Shown: piece by piece, positions 50,809 to 58,716 of the stretch
How the letters are laid out: each line of letters begins with the position of its first letter
How positions within the stretch are numbered: position 1 is the stretch's first letter
Source of the DNA: Psychroserpens mesophilus
Lineage (GTDB): Bacteria; Bacteroidota; Bacteroidia; Flavobacteriales; Flavobacteriaceae
Direction of reading: 5' to 3'
NCBI RefSeq assembly: GCF_000826645.1
Contig: NZ_JXJP01000008.1
Coordinates: 124,001-188,000 of the forward strand
DNA length: 64,000 bases
Translations under genes and position numbers: made by a program
The notes under the pieces: model-generated
What the model saw: only the letters and a program-made list of their open reading frames with translations
The model's database searches: none
What the model was told of the DNA's origin: nothing

Positions 50809-51745
50809 GACTATAACACAGTTAAATTATGTTTTAGCAATAGCGGAACATAAAAATTTTACCAAAGCAGCAGAGAAATGTTACGTTACGCAACCTACAT
50901 TAAGCACTCAAATACAAAAACTAGAAGACGAATTAGATGTTTTAATTTTCGATAGGAGTAAAAAACCTATTGAGCTTACAGATGTTGGAAGAAAAATAGT
51001 ACTTCAGGCTAAGAATATTGTTGATGAATCTGAGAGGATTCAAGATATAGTAGATCAACAAAAAGGCTTTATTGGTGGCGAATTTAAACTTGGTATTATT
51101 CCAACAGTAATGCCAACGCTTTTGCCAATGTTTTTAAAAGCATTTATTAAAAAATATCCTAAAGTTAAGCTCAAAATTGAAGAATTGACCACCGAAGAGA
51201 TTATAGCTAGACTTAATGATGGACATTTAGACGCTGCCATTGCTGCTACACCTTTAGTTTTTGATACCATCAAAGAGCGCGTGTTATATTATGAACCTTT
51301 TGTAGCCTATGTTCCTAATGACCATCGTCTCTTTAAAAAGAAAAAATTAGAAACTGAAGATTTAGATATTGATGATTTGCTTTTATTAGAAGATGGACAT
51401 TGCTTTAGGGATGGTGTCATTAATCTTTGTAAATCCTTTAAAAATCACACAGATGATTCGTTTCAGTTAGAAAGTGGAAGCATTGAAACCCTAATCAAAT
51501 TATCAAATGAAGGTTTAGGAATGACTTTGTTGCCATATTTACACACTATGGAATTGAACGATAAACAACAAGAGAAACTTCGTCATTTTAACGACCCATC
51601 TCCTGCTCGGGAAGTGAGTCTCATTTATCATAAAAATGAATTAAAGATGCAAATTATAGATGCCTTGCACAACGTCATCTCTGGTATTATACGAGGTGCT
51701 ATTACTTTTCAGAATGTAAAAATTATTAGTCCGTTACCAAAATAA
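50807..51745 (+). CDS. oxyR: LysR-type peroxide regulator OxyR
   Basis: A 312-residue transcription regulator. The N-terminal winged helix-turn-helix (FTKAAEKCYVTQPTLSTQIQKLEDEL) is followed by a periplasmic-binding-type regulatory domain. Its redox pair is exactly at Cys199 and Cys208 (GHCFRDGVINLC), the numbering of E. coli OxyR, which form a disulphide on H2O2 exposure. Divergent dps is a probable target. Length and motif together make OxyR rather than a general LysR protein. It converges with a small gene at 51794 and shares a hairpin terminator with it. Confidence 0.95.
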   Translation: MTITQLNYVLAIAEHKNFTKAAEKCYVTQPTLSTQIQKLEDELDVLIFDRSKKPIELTDVGRKIVLQAKNIVDESERIQDIVDQQKGFIGGEFKLGIIPTVMPTLLPMFLKAFIKKYPKVKLKIEELTTEEIIARLNDGHLDAAIAATPLVFDTIKERVLYYEPFVAYVPNDHRLFKKKKLETEDLDIDDLLLLEDGHCFRDGVINLCKSFKNHTDDSFQLESGSIETLIKLSNEGLGMTLLPYLHTMELNDKQQEKLRHFNDPSPAREVSLIYHKNELKMQIIDALHNVISGIIRGAITFQNVKIISPLPK

Positions 51746-51764
51746 AATTTTGAAAACATCGCAT

Positions 51765-51793
51765 AAAAAAAGCGACTCGTGAGTCGCTTTTTT
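51765..51793. terminator. Bidirectional hairpin terminator after oxyR
   Basis: A run of A then GCGACTC (51766-51778) pairs with GAGTCGC followed by a T run (51781-51793). The stem is symmetric and lies between convergent genes. Confidence 0.82.
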
Positions 51794-51991
51794 CTATGGT
51801 TTTAGTAATATTAAACATTGATTTAATTCTGGATTCTGTAGAATCAAAGATTTGATGTAAATCTTAAGCTCTTCAATTTCGTATGGTAACAAACGACTAA
51901 GTGCTTTTTTTAATTCTCTACAGAACAACGTACTGTCAAAACTCACTTTTGCAAGTACTGTTTTGGTGTACTCGAACATTGCTCTTGCCAT
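51794..51991 (-). CDS. Small conserved-looking protein of unknown function
   Basis: A 65-residue basic-acidic mixed protein without signal peptide or membrane helix (MARAMFEYTKTVLAKVSFDS, then CRELKKALSRLLPYEIEELKIYIKS). It looks fully helical. It has its own upstream non-coding region, and a terminator abuts its stop codon, which argues for a true gene. I do not recognise a family and propose no function. Confidence 0.6.
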   Translation of the reverse strand: MARAMFEYTKTVLAKVSFDSTLFCRELKKALSRLLPYEIEELKIYIKSLILQNPELNQCLILLKP

Positions 51992-52122
51992 TTTTTAATT
52001 GGGTTTAGGTTTAGTTAAGTAGAAGTGTATATAGGCTTTTTGTTTATAATTACATTTTAAATTTAGTAAAAAAAATCAATGTTTCAACGTTCTAAACAAA
52101 AATTTAACAGAAACCTAGAACT

Positions 52123-52923
52123 CTAAAACCTATTATCGCCATCTAATAAATCGCCTAAACCACCTAAAATACTGCCTTCACCTTTATCTTTACCTCCACC
52201 TCTAGGTGCTGATGCTAATACGCGTCCTGCCAATCTGCTAAACGGTAAGGATTGAATATAAACTGTTCCTGGTCCTTGTAGTTTTGCAAAGAATAAACCT
52301 TCACCTCCAAAAACTGTGTTTTTTATGCCTCCAACAAATTCAATGTCATAATCTACACCTTGAGTAAAACCAACCAAACAACCTGTATCGACTTTCATCG
52401 TTTCTCCTGCTTGCAATACCTTTTTTGCCATCGTTCCTCCAGCATGCACAAATGCCATACCATCACCTTCCAGCTTTTGCATGATAAAACCCTCTCCTCC
52501 AAATAAGCCTCTTCCTAATTTTTTTGAAAATTCAATCCCAATACTAACACCTTTTGCTGCGCATAGAAATGCATCTTTCTGGCAAATGAACTTTCCTCTA
52601 AATTCGGTTAAATCTATAGGTATTATTTTACCTGGATAAGGCGAAGCAAAAGACACATTTCGTTTTCCTGTGAAATCATTATAGAATGCTGTCATGAATA
52701 AACTTTCACCTGTTAAAATTCGCTTACCAGCGCCTAAAATTTTTCCGAAGAATCCAGAATCTTTTTGTGATCCGTCCCCAAAAATAGTTTCCATTTTAAT
52801 GCCGTCGTCCATCATCATAAAACTTCCTGCCTCGGCAACAACGCCTTCTTGTGGATCAAGTTCAATCTCTACAAATTGCATTTCTTCGCCGTAAATTCTG
52901 TAATCTATTTCGTGTGATGTCAT
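52123..52923 (-). CDS. AIM24 / TIGR00266 family protein
   Basis: A 266-residue protein of the AIM24 (TIGR00266) double-beta-helix family. The repeats of the fold are visible: [71 protein letters not shown], then [36 protein letters not shown] and [25 protein letters not shown]. The tail is a glycine- and lysine-rich linker ([12 protein letters not shown]). Family members are found in bacteria and mitochondria; function is not established. No signal peptide, so cytosolic. Confidence 0.88.
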   Translation of the reverse strand: MTSHEIDYRIYGEEMQFVEIELDPQEGVVAEAGSFMMMDDGIKMETIFGDGSQKDSGFFGKILGAGKRILTGESLFMTAFYNDFTGKRNVSFASPYPGKIIPIDLTEFRGKFICQKDAFLCAAKGVSIGIEFSKKLGRGLFGGEGFIMQKLEGDGMAFVHAGGTMAKKVLQAGETMKVDTGCLVGFTQGVDYDIEFVGGIKNTVFGGEGLFFAKLQGPGTVYIQSLPFSRLAGRVLASAPRGGGKDKGEGSILGGLGDLLDGDNRF

Positions 52924-53039
52924 AATTATAACTATTTAATTGTTGATTTGCTTATATGTTGAATTCTTTCAGATTTTGTTACAAATCGCTTCAGATTTAA
53001 ATTAAATAAATTGCTACGTTCTTTGTCCTCGTAAAAACA

Positions 53040-53495
53040 TTATGATTTTAATTTTATACTCCATTCAAAATTAAATTCTGAAACCTGATCGCCATTTTTA
53101 TTTATCCCTTTCGAATTTAAAAGTATGGTTTGCCCTTCTCCTGTTTCAATAGCTTTTGCAATTGTCGCATCAATAGCTTTACCTTGATTGCAGGTAAACT
53201 GTATTCGGCCAGTAGCCTTTTTAGTGTAGGTTGCATTATTACTGGTCACTAACATTGACATTTTTTGTCCGCTAGATTTAATTTTAGTCATTACTAAAGC
53301 TCCAGTAGTTAATTCGGCTGCCATGCCTTGAACAGCCCAAAACATCGAGTTAAACGGATTTTGATTAATCCATCTATGCTTTACTGAAACAACACAAGCG
53401 TCATCAGTTAGCGACTTTGTACGCACACCACAAAAAAAAGCTGATGGCAATTTGAATACTAAAAATGTATTGAGTTTTCTTGGCGAAATGTTCAT
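53040..53495 (-). CDS. DUF4442 (hotdog-fold, thioesterase-like) protein
   Basis: A 151-residue protein of the DUF4442 hotdog-fold group, related to PaaI-type acyl-CoA thioesterases. Recognised from VSVKHRWINQNPFNSMFWAVQGMAAELTTGALVM and the central helix, with VTSNNATYTKKATGRIQFTCNQG in the second half. Catalytic acidic residues cannot be identified with certainty. It is 116 bases upstream of the AIM24 gene on the same strand, so co-transcription is possible but not shown. Confidence 0.82.
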   Translation of the reverse strand: MNISPRKLNTFLVFKLPSAFFCGVRTKSLTDDACVVSVKHRWINQNPFNSMFWAVQGMAAELTTGALVMTKIKSSGQKMSMLVTSNNATYTKKATGRIQFTCNQGKAIDATIAKAIETGEGQTILLNSKGINKNGDQVSEFNFEWSIKLKS

Positions 53496-53639
53496 GTTTA
53501 TTGGATATTTCAGCTAAAATATTGAAAATAATCCATATCTCAATTTGTTAATATTATGTTAATTTTAAGTACTATGCGTAACATAATACCTTCTTTTAGA
53601 CATATATTTGTATAAGAAATTACTATATGTTTTAAAATC

Positions 53640-54086
53640 ATGCTAGACAACCATCAGAAAAACATCGCAACATTCATTCATTTATCAACCTTTACAAGGT
53701 TTATAATACCTTTTGGAAATTTCATAGGCCCAATTGTATTATGGATGGCAAATAAAGAAAAATCAGAATTTGTAGATACTCACGGTAAACAAGCCATTAA
53801 CTTTCAAATGAGTATACTCCTTTATGCACTTATTTTGGGCATACTAACTGTACCCTTTTTTATTTTTAATGTCTTTAGTTCATTTAACTTTATTGATATA
53901 GACCTCTTTGAGGGCATTCATTTCAATATTTCAGAACCTTCGCCTCTATTATATATTGGTGGCGGATTAGGAGCGCTTGCCGTTATAGGTTTTATACTCG
54001 AACTTGTTTTTATAGTAATTGCGAGCCTCAAAGCAAGAGATGGCGAAATGTATCATTATCCCTTAACTATAGACTTTTTAAAATAA
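53640..54086 (+). CDS. DUF4870-domain membrane protein
   Basis: A 148-residue membrane protein of the DUF4870 (Tic20-like) type with three helices: HLSTFTRFIIPFGNFIGPIVLWM, INFQMSILLYALILGILTVPFFIF and a third near 108-135 (GALAVIGFILELVFIVIASL). The short conserved DTHGKQAINFQ links the first two helices as in the family. TATATTTG at 53603-53610 is a -7-type element 29 bases before the ATG. It lies 175 bases before the padR-pspC operon; in Bacteroidota, DUF4870 genes often neighbour PspC/PadR genes. Confidence 0.88.
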   Translation: MLDNHQKNIATFIHLSTFTRFIIPFGNFIGPIVLWMANKEKSEFVDTHGKQAINFQMSILLYALILGILTVPFFIFNVFSSFNFIDIDLFEGIHFNISEPSPLLYIGGGLGALAVIGFILELVFIVIASLKARDGEMYHYPLTIDFLK

Positions 54087-54134
54087 ATCAATCTTTCATC
54101 AAACAATCATCAATTATCAATCATCAATCAAAAA

Positions 54135-54173
54135 ATGAACAGTTTATTAAAATTTAATCGCTTTAGAATATGA
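54135..54173 (+). CDS. Micro-ORF of 12 codons before padR
   Basis: ATG at 54135 opens a 12-residue frame (MNSLLKFNRFRI) whose TGA at 54171-54173 overlaps the ATG of the next small ORF (ATGA at 54170-54173). Nothing else supports expression; it is listed because of the chained overlaps. Confidence 0.3.
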   Translation: MNSLLKFNRFRI

Positions 54174-54265
54174 CAAGAGCATCATCACACGCATTGTTAA
54201 ACAATCTAAATGTCTCAAATGCAAACGGCATAAGACCTTTAAAAAATATTAGAAAACACTTATGA
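54170..54265 (+). CDS. Small ORF of 31 codons coupled to padR
   Basis: ATG at 54170 opens a 31-residue frame (begins MTRASSHALLNN, ends IRKHL) whose TGA (54263-54265) overlaps the padR ATG by ATGA at 54262-54265. It overlaps the preceding 12-codon frame in the same way. It is basic and has no membrane helix. It could be a translational-coupling leader or a small protein, or a chance frame. Confidence 0.4.
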   Translation: MTRASSHALLNNLNVSNANGIRPLKNIRKHL

Positions 54266-54606
54266 AAATAGAAAACACAAAAGCACAAATGCGAAAAGGC
54301 GTTCTTGAGTATTGCATATTATCGGTCTTAAAAGATGAGGATGCGTATGTAGCAGAAATCTTAGGAACACTTAAAGACGCAAAGTTGCTTGTTGTAGAAG
54401 GTACCATTTATCCGCTACTAACAAGACTTAAAAATGCTGGATTACTCAATTACCGTTGGGAAGAATCCACATCAGGACCACCAAGAAAATATTACGGACT
54501 TACAGAAACGGGACAACTGTTTTTAAAAGAACTCAATGGCACTTGGACCGAATTACAAAATGCAGTTAACCTAGTAACCAGACAAAAATCAAAAAATAAT
54601 GAATAA
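54262..54606 (+). CDS. PadR-family transcriptional regulator
   Basis: A 114-residue winged-helix regulator: MRKGVLEYCILSVLKDEDAYVAEILGTLKD then the recognition and wing region VVEGTIYPLLTRLKNAGLLNYRWEESTSGPPRKYYGLTETG. Length is typical of the short PadR group. Its 3' end overlaps the PspC gene by 8 bases (54599-54606), and it probably represses its own operon, as known for PadR/PspC pairs by context. Effector unknown. Confidence 0.93.
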   Translation: MKIENTKAQMRKGVLEYCILSVLKDEDAYVAEILGTLKDAKLLVVEGTIYPLLTRLKNAGLLNYRWEESTSGPPRKYYGLTETGQLFLKELNGTWTELQNAVNLVTRQKSKNNE

Positions 54607-56380
54607 GACAGTCAACATAAATTTAGCAGGTATATTCTTCCATATAGATGAAGATGCATACTTAAAACTACAACGCTATCTTGAGGCTATAAAACGTTCA
54701 TTTACAGACTCTCAAGGTCAATCTGAAATTATTTCAGACATAGAAGCACGAATTGCAGAATTATTTAATGAGCGTGTTCAAAACGAAAAGCAAGTCATTA
54801 GAATCAAAGAAGTTGATGATGTCATCTCAATTATGGGACAACCAGAAGATTACTTAGTTGACGACGAGATTTTTGAAGATGAGCCTAAACAGTCTTACCA
54901 AAAAAAGGCGAATTCAAGACCTTCAAAAAAATTCTATCGCGACACGGACAACTCATATATAGGAGGTGTTTCGTCAGGATTGGCTCACTATTTTGGAATT
55001 GATCCAATTTGGATTCGTTTGATCTGGATTTTATTAATCTTTGGCGCTGGCACAGGTGTTTTGCTTTATATCTTATTATGGATTTTAGTTCCTGAAGCTA
55101 AAACAACTTCAGAAAAACTAACCATGACTGGAGAGCCTGTAAACATTAGCAACATCGAAAAAAAAATTAAAGACGGCTTTGATAGTGTTTCGCAAACAGT
55201 ATCTGACACAGTCAAAAATGTAGATTTACCCAAACAAGGGCAAAAAATTAAATCCTCATCAAAAACGTTTTTTGATACTATTGGCGACATTATCATGTTC
55301 TTCTTTAAAGTGTTTGCAAAATTTATTGGCATCATTTTAATAATAGTTGGAGCGGCTACTTTAATCTCATTACTAATATTTTGTTTAAGCTTAGGAGCCA
55401 TTGATATTGTTCATTTTCCAGGACTCGATCTTTTTGAAGCCGCAAATGCAGCTAACACACCTGTTTGGTTAATATCATTAATTGTATTATTTGCTATTGG
55501 CATACCATTTTTCTTTGTGTTTTACTTAGGATTAAAAATTCTGATTAATAACTTAAAATCGATTGGAAATGTGGCAAAATTCACCCTTTTAGGCCTTTGG
55601 TTAATGGCTATCATAGGAAGTGTTGTAATTGGCGTAAGACAAGCTAGCGAACATGCCTATGATGCCACAATTAGCAAAAAAGAACAGCTTAATATAAGAG
55701 CCAATGACACACTTACACTTGCTGTGGTTGGAAACACCTTATATAGCAGACAATTTGGTAGACATGGAAGTTCCTTACGCGCTGTTTACGATGAAAATGA
55801 TGAGAAACTTATCTACAGCAGAGATGTTAGATTAATAGTTCGTTCTACTAAAGATTCGGTAGCTTCCATATACGTAGAAAAAACAGCTGAAGGCAGAAAT
55901 TATAAAGAGGCCAAACTTAGAGCCCAAGAGATTAATTATAGTTACAACCTAAGCAATAAACGACTTGAAATAGACGGTTTTTTAACCACTAATTTTGAAA
56001 ACAAATTTAGAGATCAAGAAATAGAAGTCATTCTTTATCTTCCTGAAGGTACTGTTCTATATGCTGAAGAAAACACCTATTCGTACCATCGAAATTCAAG
56101 TTATTATAATGACATTTTAGATAATGGCATGGAAAATCAATATCTAGAAATCATTAACAACGGAGTCAGATGCTTAGATTGTCCGGCAGATGAAGAGTTT
56201 GAGTTAAAAGTTGATATTAAGGATGACGAAAGCGGACTCAAAATAGATGACGACGGTATTGAAATGAAAACCCAGGACAGCAGCTTGAAAATTGACGAAA
56301 ATGGCATTAAAGCTAAATCTGATAATGTCAATGTTAATATTGACGATAATGGTATTGAAATCACATCAGACGATAATTAA
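54599..56380 (+). CDS. PspC-domain membrane protein with C-terminal 15-residue repeats
   Basis: A 593-residue membrane protein. A cytosolic N-terminal part (about 1-110, KTVNINLAGIFFHIDEDAYLKLQRYLEAIKRSF) leads to the PspC domain (RDTDNSYIGGVSSGLAHYFGIDPIWIRLIWILLIFGAGTGVLLYILLWILVPE). At least three further helices follow (near 235-260, 290-320 and 330-350). The remaining 230 residues are probably periplasmic and end in three acidic repeats (545-560, 561-575, 576-593) of the pattern LKIDDDGIEMK. It belongs with PadR; PspC in E. coli relates to envelope stress. Its role in Bacteroidota is unproven. Confidence 0.9.
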   Translation: MNKTVNINLAGIFFHIDEDAYLKLQRYLEAIKRSFTDSQGQSEIISDIEARIAELFNERVQNEKQVIRIKEVDDVISIMGQPEDYLVDDEIFEDEPKQSYQKKANSRPSKKFYRDTDNSYIGGVSSGLAHYFGIDPIWIRLIWILLIFGAGTGVLLYILLWILVPEAKTTSEKLTMTGEPVNISNIEKKIKDGFDSVSQTVSDTVKNVDLPKQGQKIKSSSKTFFDTIGDIIMFFFKVFAKFIGIILIIVGAATLISLLIFCLSLGAIDIVHFPGLDLFEAANAANTPVWLISLIVLFAIGIPFFFVFYLGLKILINNLKSIGNVAKFTLLGLWLMAIIGSVVIGVRQASEHAYDATISKKEQLNIRANDTLTLAVVGNTLYSRQFGRHGSSLRAVYDENDEKLIYSRDVRLIVRSTKDSVASIYVEKTAEGRNYKEAKLRAQEINYSYNLSNKRLEIDGFLTTNFENKFRDQEIEVILYLPEGTVLYAEENTYSYHRNSSYYNDILDNGMENQYLEIINNGVRCLDCPADEEFELKVDIKDDESGLKIDDDGIEMKTQDSSLKIDENGIKAKSDNVNVNIDDNGIEITSDDN

Positions 56381-56406
56381 CAATTCAGCATTATAAATCA
56401 ACAGTT

Positions 56407-56450
56407 CAGGTATTTCAGTTTTGAAAATCAACGTAAAACTGGAATATTTG
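56407..56450 (+). repeat. Intra-operon inverted repeat before the DUF4440 gene
   Basis: CAGGTATTTCAGTTTT (56407-56422) and AAAACTGGAATATTTG (56435-56450) pair over 16 positions (with G-T pairs and one mismatch-type step) around a 12-base loop. No T run follows, so it looks like an mRNA stability or processing hairpin, not a terminator. It covers an alternative upstream start at 56421 for the next gene, favouring ATG 56469. Confidence 0.5.
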
Positions 56451-56468
56451 AATCATCAATCAAAATCA

Positions 56469-56960
56469 ATGAAAAAATCAACATGTATTGTATTAAGTAT
56501 CTTCGGAATTTTAACCAACCTAAATGCACAAATTTCAACAAATTCCGAAGTATTTAGTACTCTAAAAGCTAAAGATAGCTTACTGTTTGAACGTTCTTTT
56601 AACAACTGTGAAACACAATACCTTGAACAGCTAATTGCTCAAGATTTTGAATTCTATCATGACATTTCTGGAATTATCAATGCGAAAGATGAATTCATCC
56701 AGATTATGAAAAGTGGTATTTGCAACTCAAATAATTCAACCAAATCCAGACGAGAATTAGTTGAAGGCAGTTTAGAAGTTTTCTTATTAAAAAACAACGG
56801 AAAAGTTTATGGAGCCTTGCAAAATGGAGTACACAAATTTTTTGAAACCACTAATGGCAACACAGTTCCAGGAAGTATTGCAAAGTTTTCTCATCTGTGG
56901 ATTATTGAAGATGGAAGATGGTTTCTCAAACGGGTCATTAGTTTTGACCATACCATGTGA
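56469..56960 (+). CDS. DUF4440 / NTF2-like exported protein
   Basis: A 163-residue exported protein. The signal peptide (MKKSTCIVLSIFGILTNLNAQ) is followed by a DUF4440 (NTF2-like cone) domain: LKAKDSLLFERSFNNCETQYLEQLIAQDFEFYHDISGIINAKDEFI and FSHLWIIEDGRWFLKRVISFDH. The cavity is of a size that could bind a small ligand or carry out a reaction, but no catalytic residue set is evident. It sits between pspC and the GIN-domain genes in the same direction. Confidence 0.85.
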   Translation: MKKSTCIVLSIFGILTNLNAQISTNSEVFSTLKAKDSLLFERSFNNCETQYLEQLIAQDFEFYHDISGIINAKDEFIQIMKSGICNSNNSTKSRRELVEGSLEVFLLKNNGKVYGALQNGVHKFFETTNGNTVPGSIAKFSHLWIIEDGRWFLKRVISFDHTM

Positions 56961-57011
56961 TCAAAATATAAAGTAAATCAATCAAAAACCAACACATTAA
57001 AACAATCAATC

Positions 57012-57734
57012 ATGACAACATTAGTAAAAATTATCGTAACAACACTTTTAGGTGTGTTACTTGTGTCTTGTAACTTCGATTTAAATTTTGGAGTTAAAGG
57101 CAATGGCAATGTAACTACAACAGACAGAGCATTAAATGGCGAATTTAGCGCTATAGAAGTTAGTAGAGGTTTAGATGTATATTTAACACAGGGAGACACC
57201 GAAAGCATTAGAGTTCAGGCTGATGAAAATCTACAGGAAATTATAGTCGTGGAGATAGAAAATGGCGTCTTAAATATCTTTGCTGAAGAAAACATAAGTT
57301 CAGCTGCATCTAAAAAAATAATGGTCAGCTTTAAAAATATTGACAGGATATCTACCTCTAGTGGAAGCGATGTTATTTCTACAACTATCATAAAGGCAAA
57401 CGATCTTGAAATTTATACCTCAAGTGGTAGTGATGTAGAACTTGAAGTTGACGTTGAAAATCTCATTTGTGAATCCTCTAGTGGAAGCGATATCAAATTA
57501 TCAGGAAGTACTAATACGTTTAGAGCGGAAGCATCAAGCGGAAGCGATATAAAAGCTGGTAATTTGAAAGCCGTTAAAACCAGAGCGGAAGCAAATAGTG
57601 GAGCTGATATTACCGTAAACACTTCAGAAGAATTAACAGCCAGCGCCAATAGTGGTGGCGACATTAGATATTATGGAAATCCTGATAAAGTCGAAAAAAA
57701 CGACGGTCCATCTGGAAGTATTACTAAAAGATAA
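57012..57734 (+). CDS. GIN-domain (DUF2807) lipoprotein
   Basis: A 240-residue predicted lipoprotein (lipobox Cys20, LLVSCNFD) with a head-GIN (DUF2807) domain, a right-handed beta-helix. Repeated turns SSGSDV / SSGSDI / NSGADI / NSGGDI occur at about 20-residue intervals from residue 118 onward (e.g. EIYTSSGSDVELEVDVENLICESSSGSDIKLSG). The function of the GIN fold is unknown; it is thought to bind polysaccharide or another surface ligand. It lies directly before a second GIN-domain gene after a terminator. Confidence 0.88.
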   Translation: MTTLVKIIVTTLLGVLLVSCNFDLNFGVKGNGNVTTTDRALNGEFSAIEVSRGLDVYLTQGDTESIRVQADENLQEIIVVEIENGVLNIFAEENISSAASKKIMVSFKNIDRISTSSGSDVISTTIIKANDLEIYTSSGSDVELEVDVENLICESSSGSDIKLSGSTNTFRAEASSGSDIKAGNLKAVKTRAEANSGADITVNTSEELTASANSGGDIRYYGNPDKVEKNDGPSGSITKR

Positions 57735-57768
57735 TACACTAAAAATCAACTAACCAACTTGTTTTTTT

Positions 57769-57810
57769 AAACCATTTCGAACTCAGTTAAGAGTTTGGGA
57801 TGGTTTTTGT
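57769..57810 (+). terminator. Hairpin terminator after the first GIN-domain gene
   Basis: AAACCATTTCGAACTC (57769-57784) pairs with GAGTTTGGGATGGTTT (57791-57806) with two G-T pairs and one mismatch, then a T run to 57808. It ends the padR-pspC-DUF4440-GIN operon. Confidence 0.7.
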
Positions 57811-57842
57811 TTTATATTTGTTATAACACTTAATTTATACGA

Positions 57843-58679
57843 ATGAAAAACATTACCTTATTTCTACTCATTACTTTTGGTTTGAATACCATAGGTTTCA
57901 CCCAAGATACCGAAAAAGTAAAAGGAGATAGAAATGTAACAATTAAACAAACTTATGTAGACCCATTTAATACCATTGTAGTTGGTGAAGATTTTGAAAT
58001 TGAATTGTATTACAACAGTAAACCTTCTGTCGAAATTGAAACGGATGATAACTTACACCAATACATTAATATTGAAGTTATCGATAGTGTGCTCACTTTT
58101 AAAACGACGACAGACATTAGATCGAGAAAGGAACTTAAGATTAAAGTCAATTATAGCAACGGCTTCTCTCATATTGAAACTCGGGATAATGCCGAAATCA
58201 GATCGTTAACTTCACTTGAGCTTAAAGATGCTAGCCTAAAATGCTCAGGTGCTTCAAAAGCTTACCTCAATATAAAAGCTGGTAATTTTGACTTTATGAG
58301 TTTGGATAAAGCTAAAGTAAAACTCAACTTAACTGCAACTAAAACGAAACTGGAATTAAGTGATAATTGCAAATTAGATGCGCTCATCAATTCTAAAGAA
58401 ACAAAAGTAGATTTATACCAACGTGCTAACATTGACATAGAAGGTACTACAGATAATCTTCTTTTAACTACTGATAATAATGCACAATTTAATGGTAAGG
58501 ATTTCACTTCAAAAACCTGTACAGCCATATGCGAATTTGCAAGTGATGCCTACATTGAAGCTACCGAAACTATTACTATTGATGCCTCAGGTTCTAGTGA
58601 AATTTATTTATACGCTAACCCTAAAATTACAATCAATACATTTATGGATACTGCTAAACTTCAAAAGAAAGAAAAATAA
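57843..58679 (+). CDS. Second GIN-domain (DUF2807) exported protein
   Basis: A 278-residue exported protein with a normal signal peptide (MKNITLFLLITFGLNTIGFTQD), not a lipobox, unlike its neighbour. The DUF2807 domain begins FNTIVVGEDFEIELYYNSKPSVEIETDDNLHQYINIEVID and continues as beta-helix rungs, with less regular turns (SRKELKIKVNYSNGFSHIETRDNAEIRSLTS). It may be transcribed separately from the upstream operon, given the terminator at 57769-57810. The next gene, an M2 peptidase, starts 37 bases after its stop. Confidence 0.83.
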   Translation: MKNITLFLLITFGLNTIGFTQDTEKVKGDRNVTIKQTYVDPFNTIVVGEDFEIELYYNSKPSVEIETDDNLHQYINIEVIDSVLTFKTTTDIRSRKELKIKVNYSNGFSHIETRDNAEIRSLTSLELKDASLKCSGASKAYLNIKAGNFDFMSLDKAKVKLNLTATKTKLELSDNCKLDALINSKETKVDLYQRANIDIEGTTDNLLLTTDNNAQFNGKDFTSKTCTAICEFASDAYIEATETITIDASGSSEIYLYANPKITINTFMDTAKLQKKEK

Positions 58680-58716
58680 TCCAATATCAACTAACTTAAA
58701 CTCAAACTAATTTAAA

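Noticed and set aside
54599-56380. Long open frames on the minus strand within pspC (for example 55066-55401)
   Set aside because: They are shadows of the PspC frame without a recognisable protein or start context.
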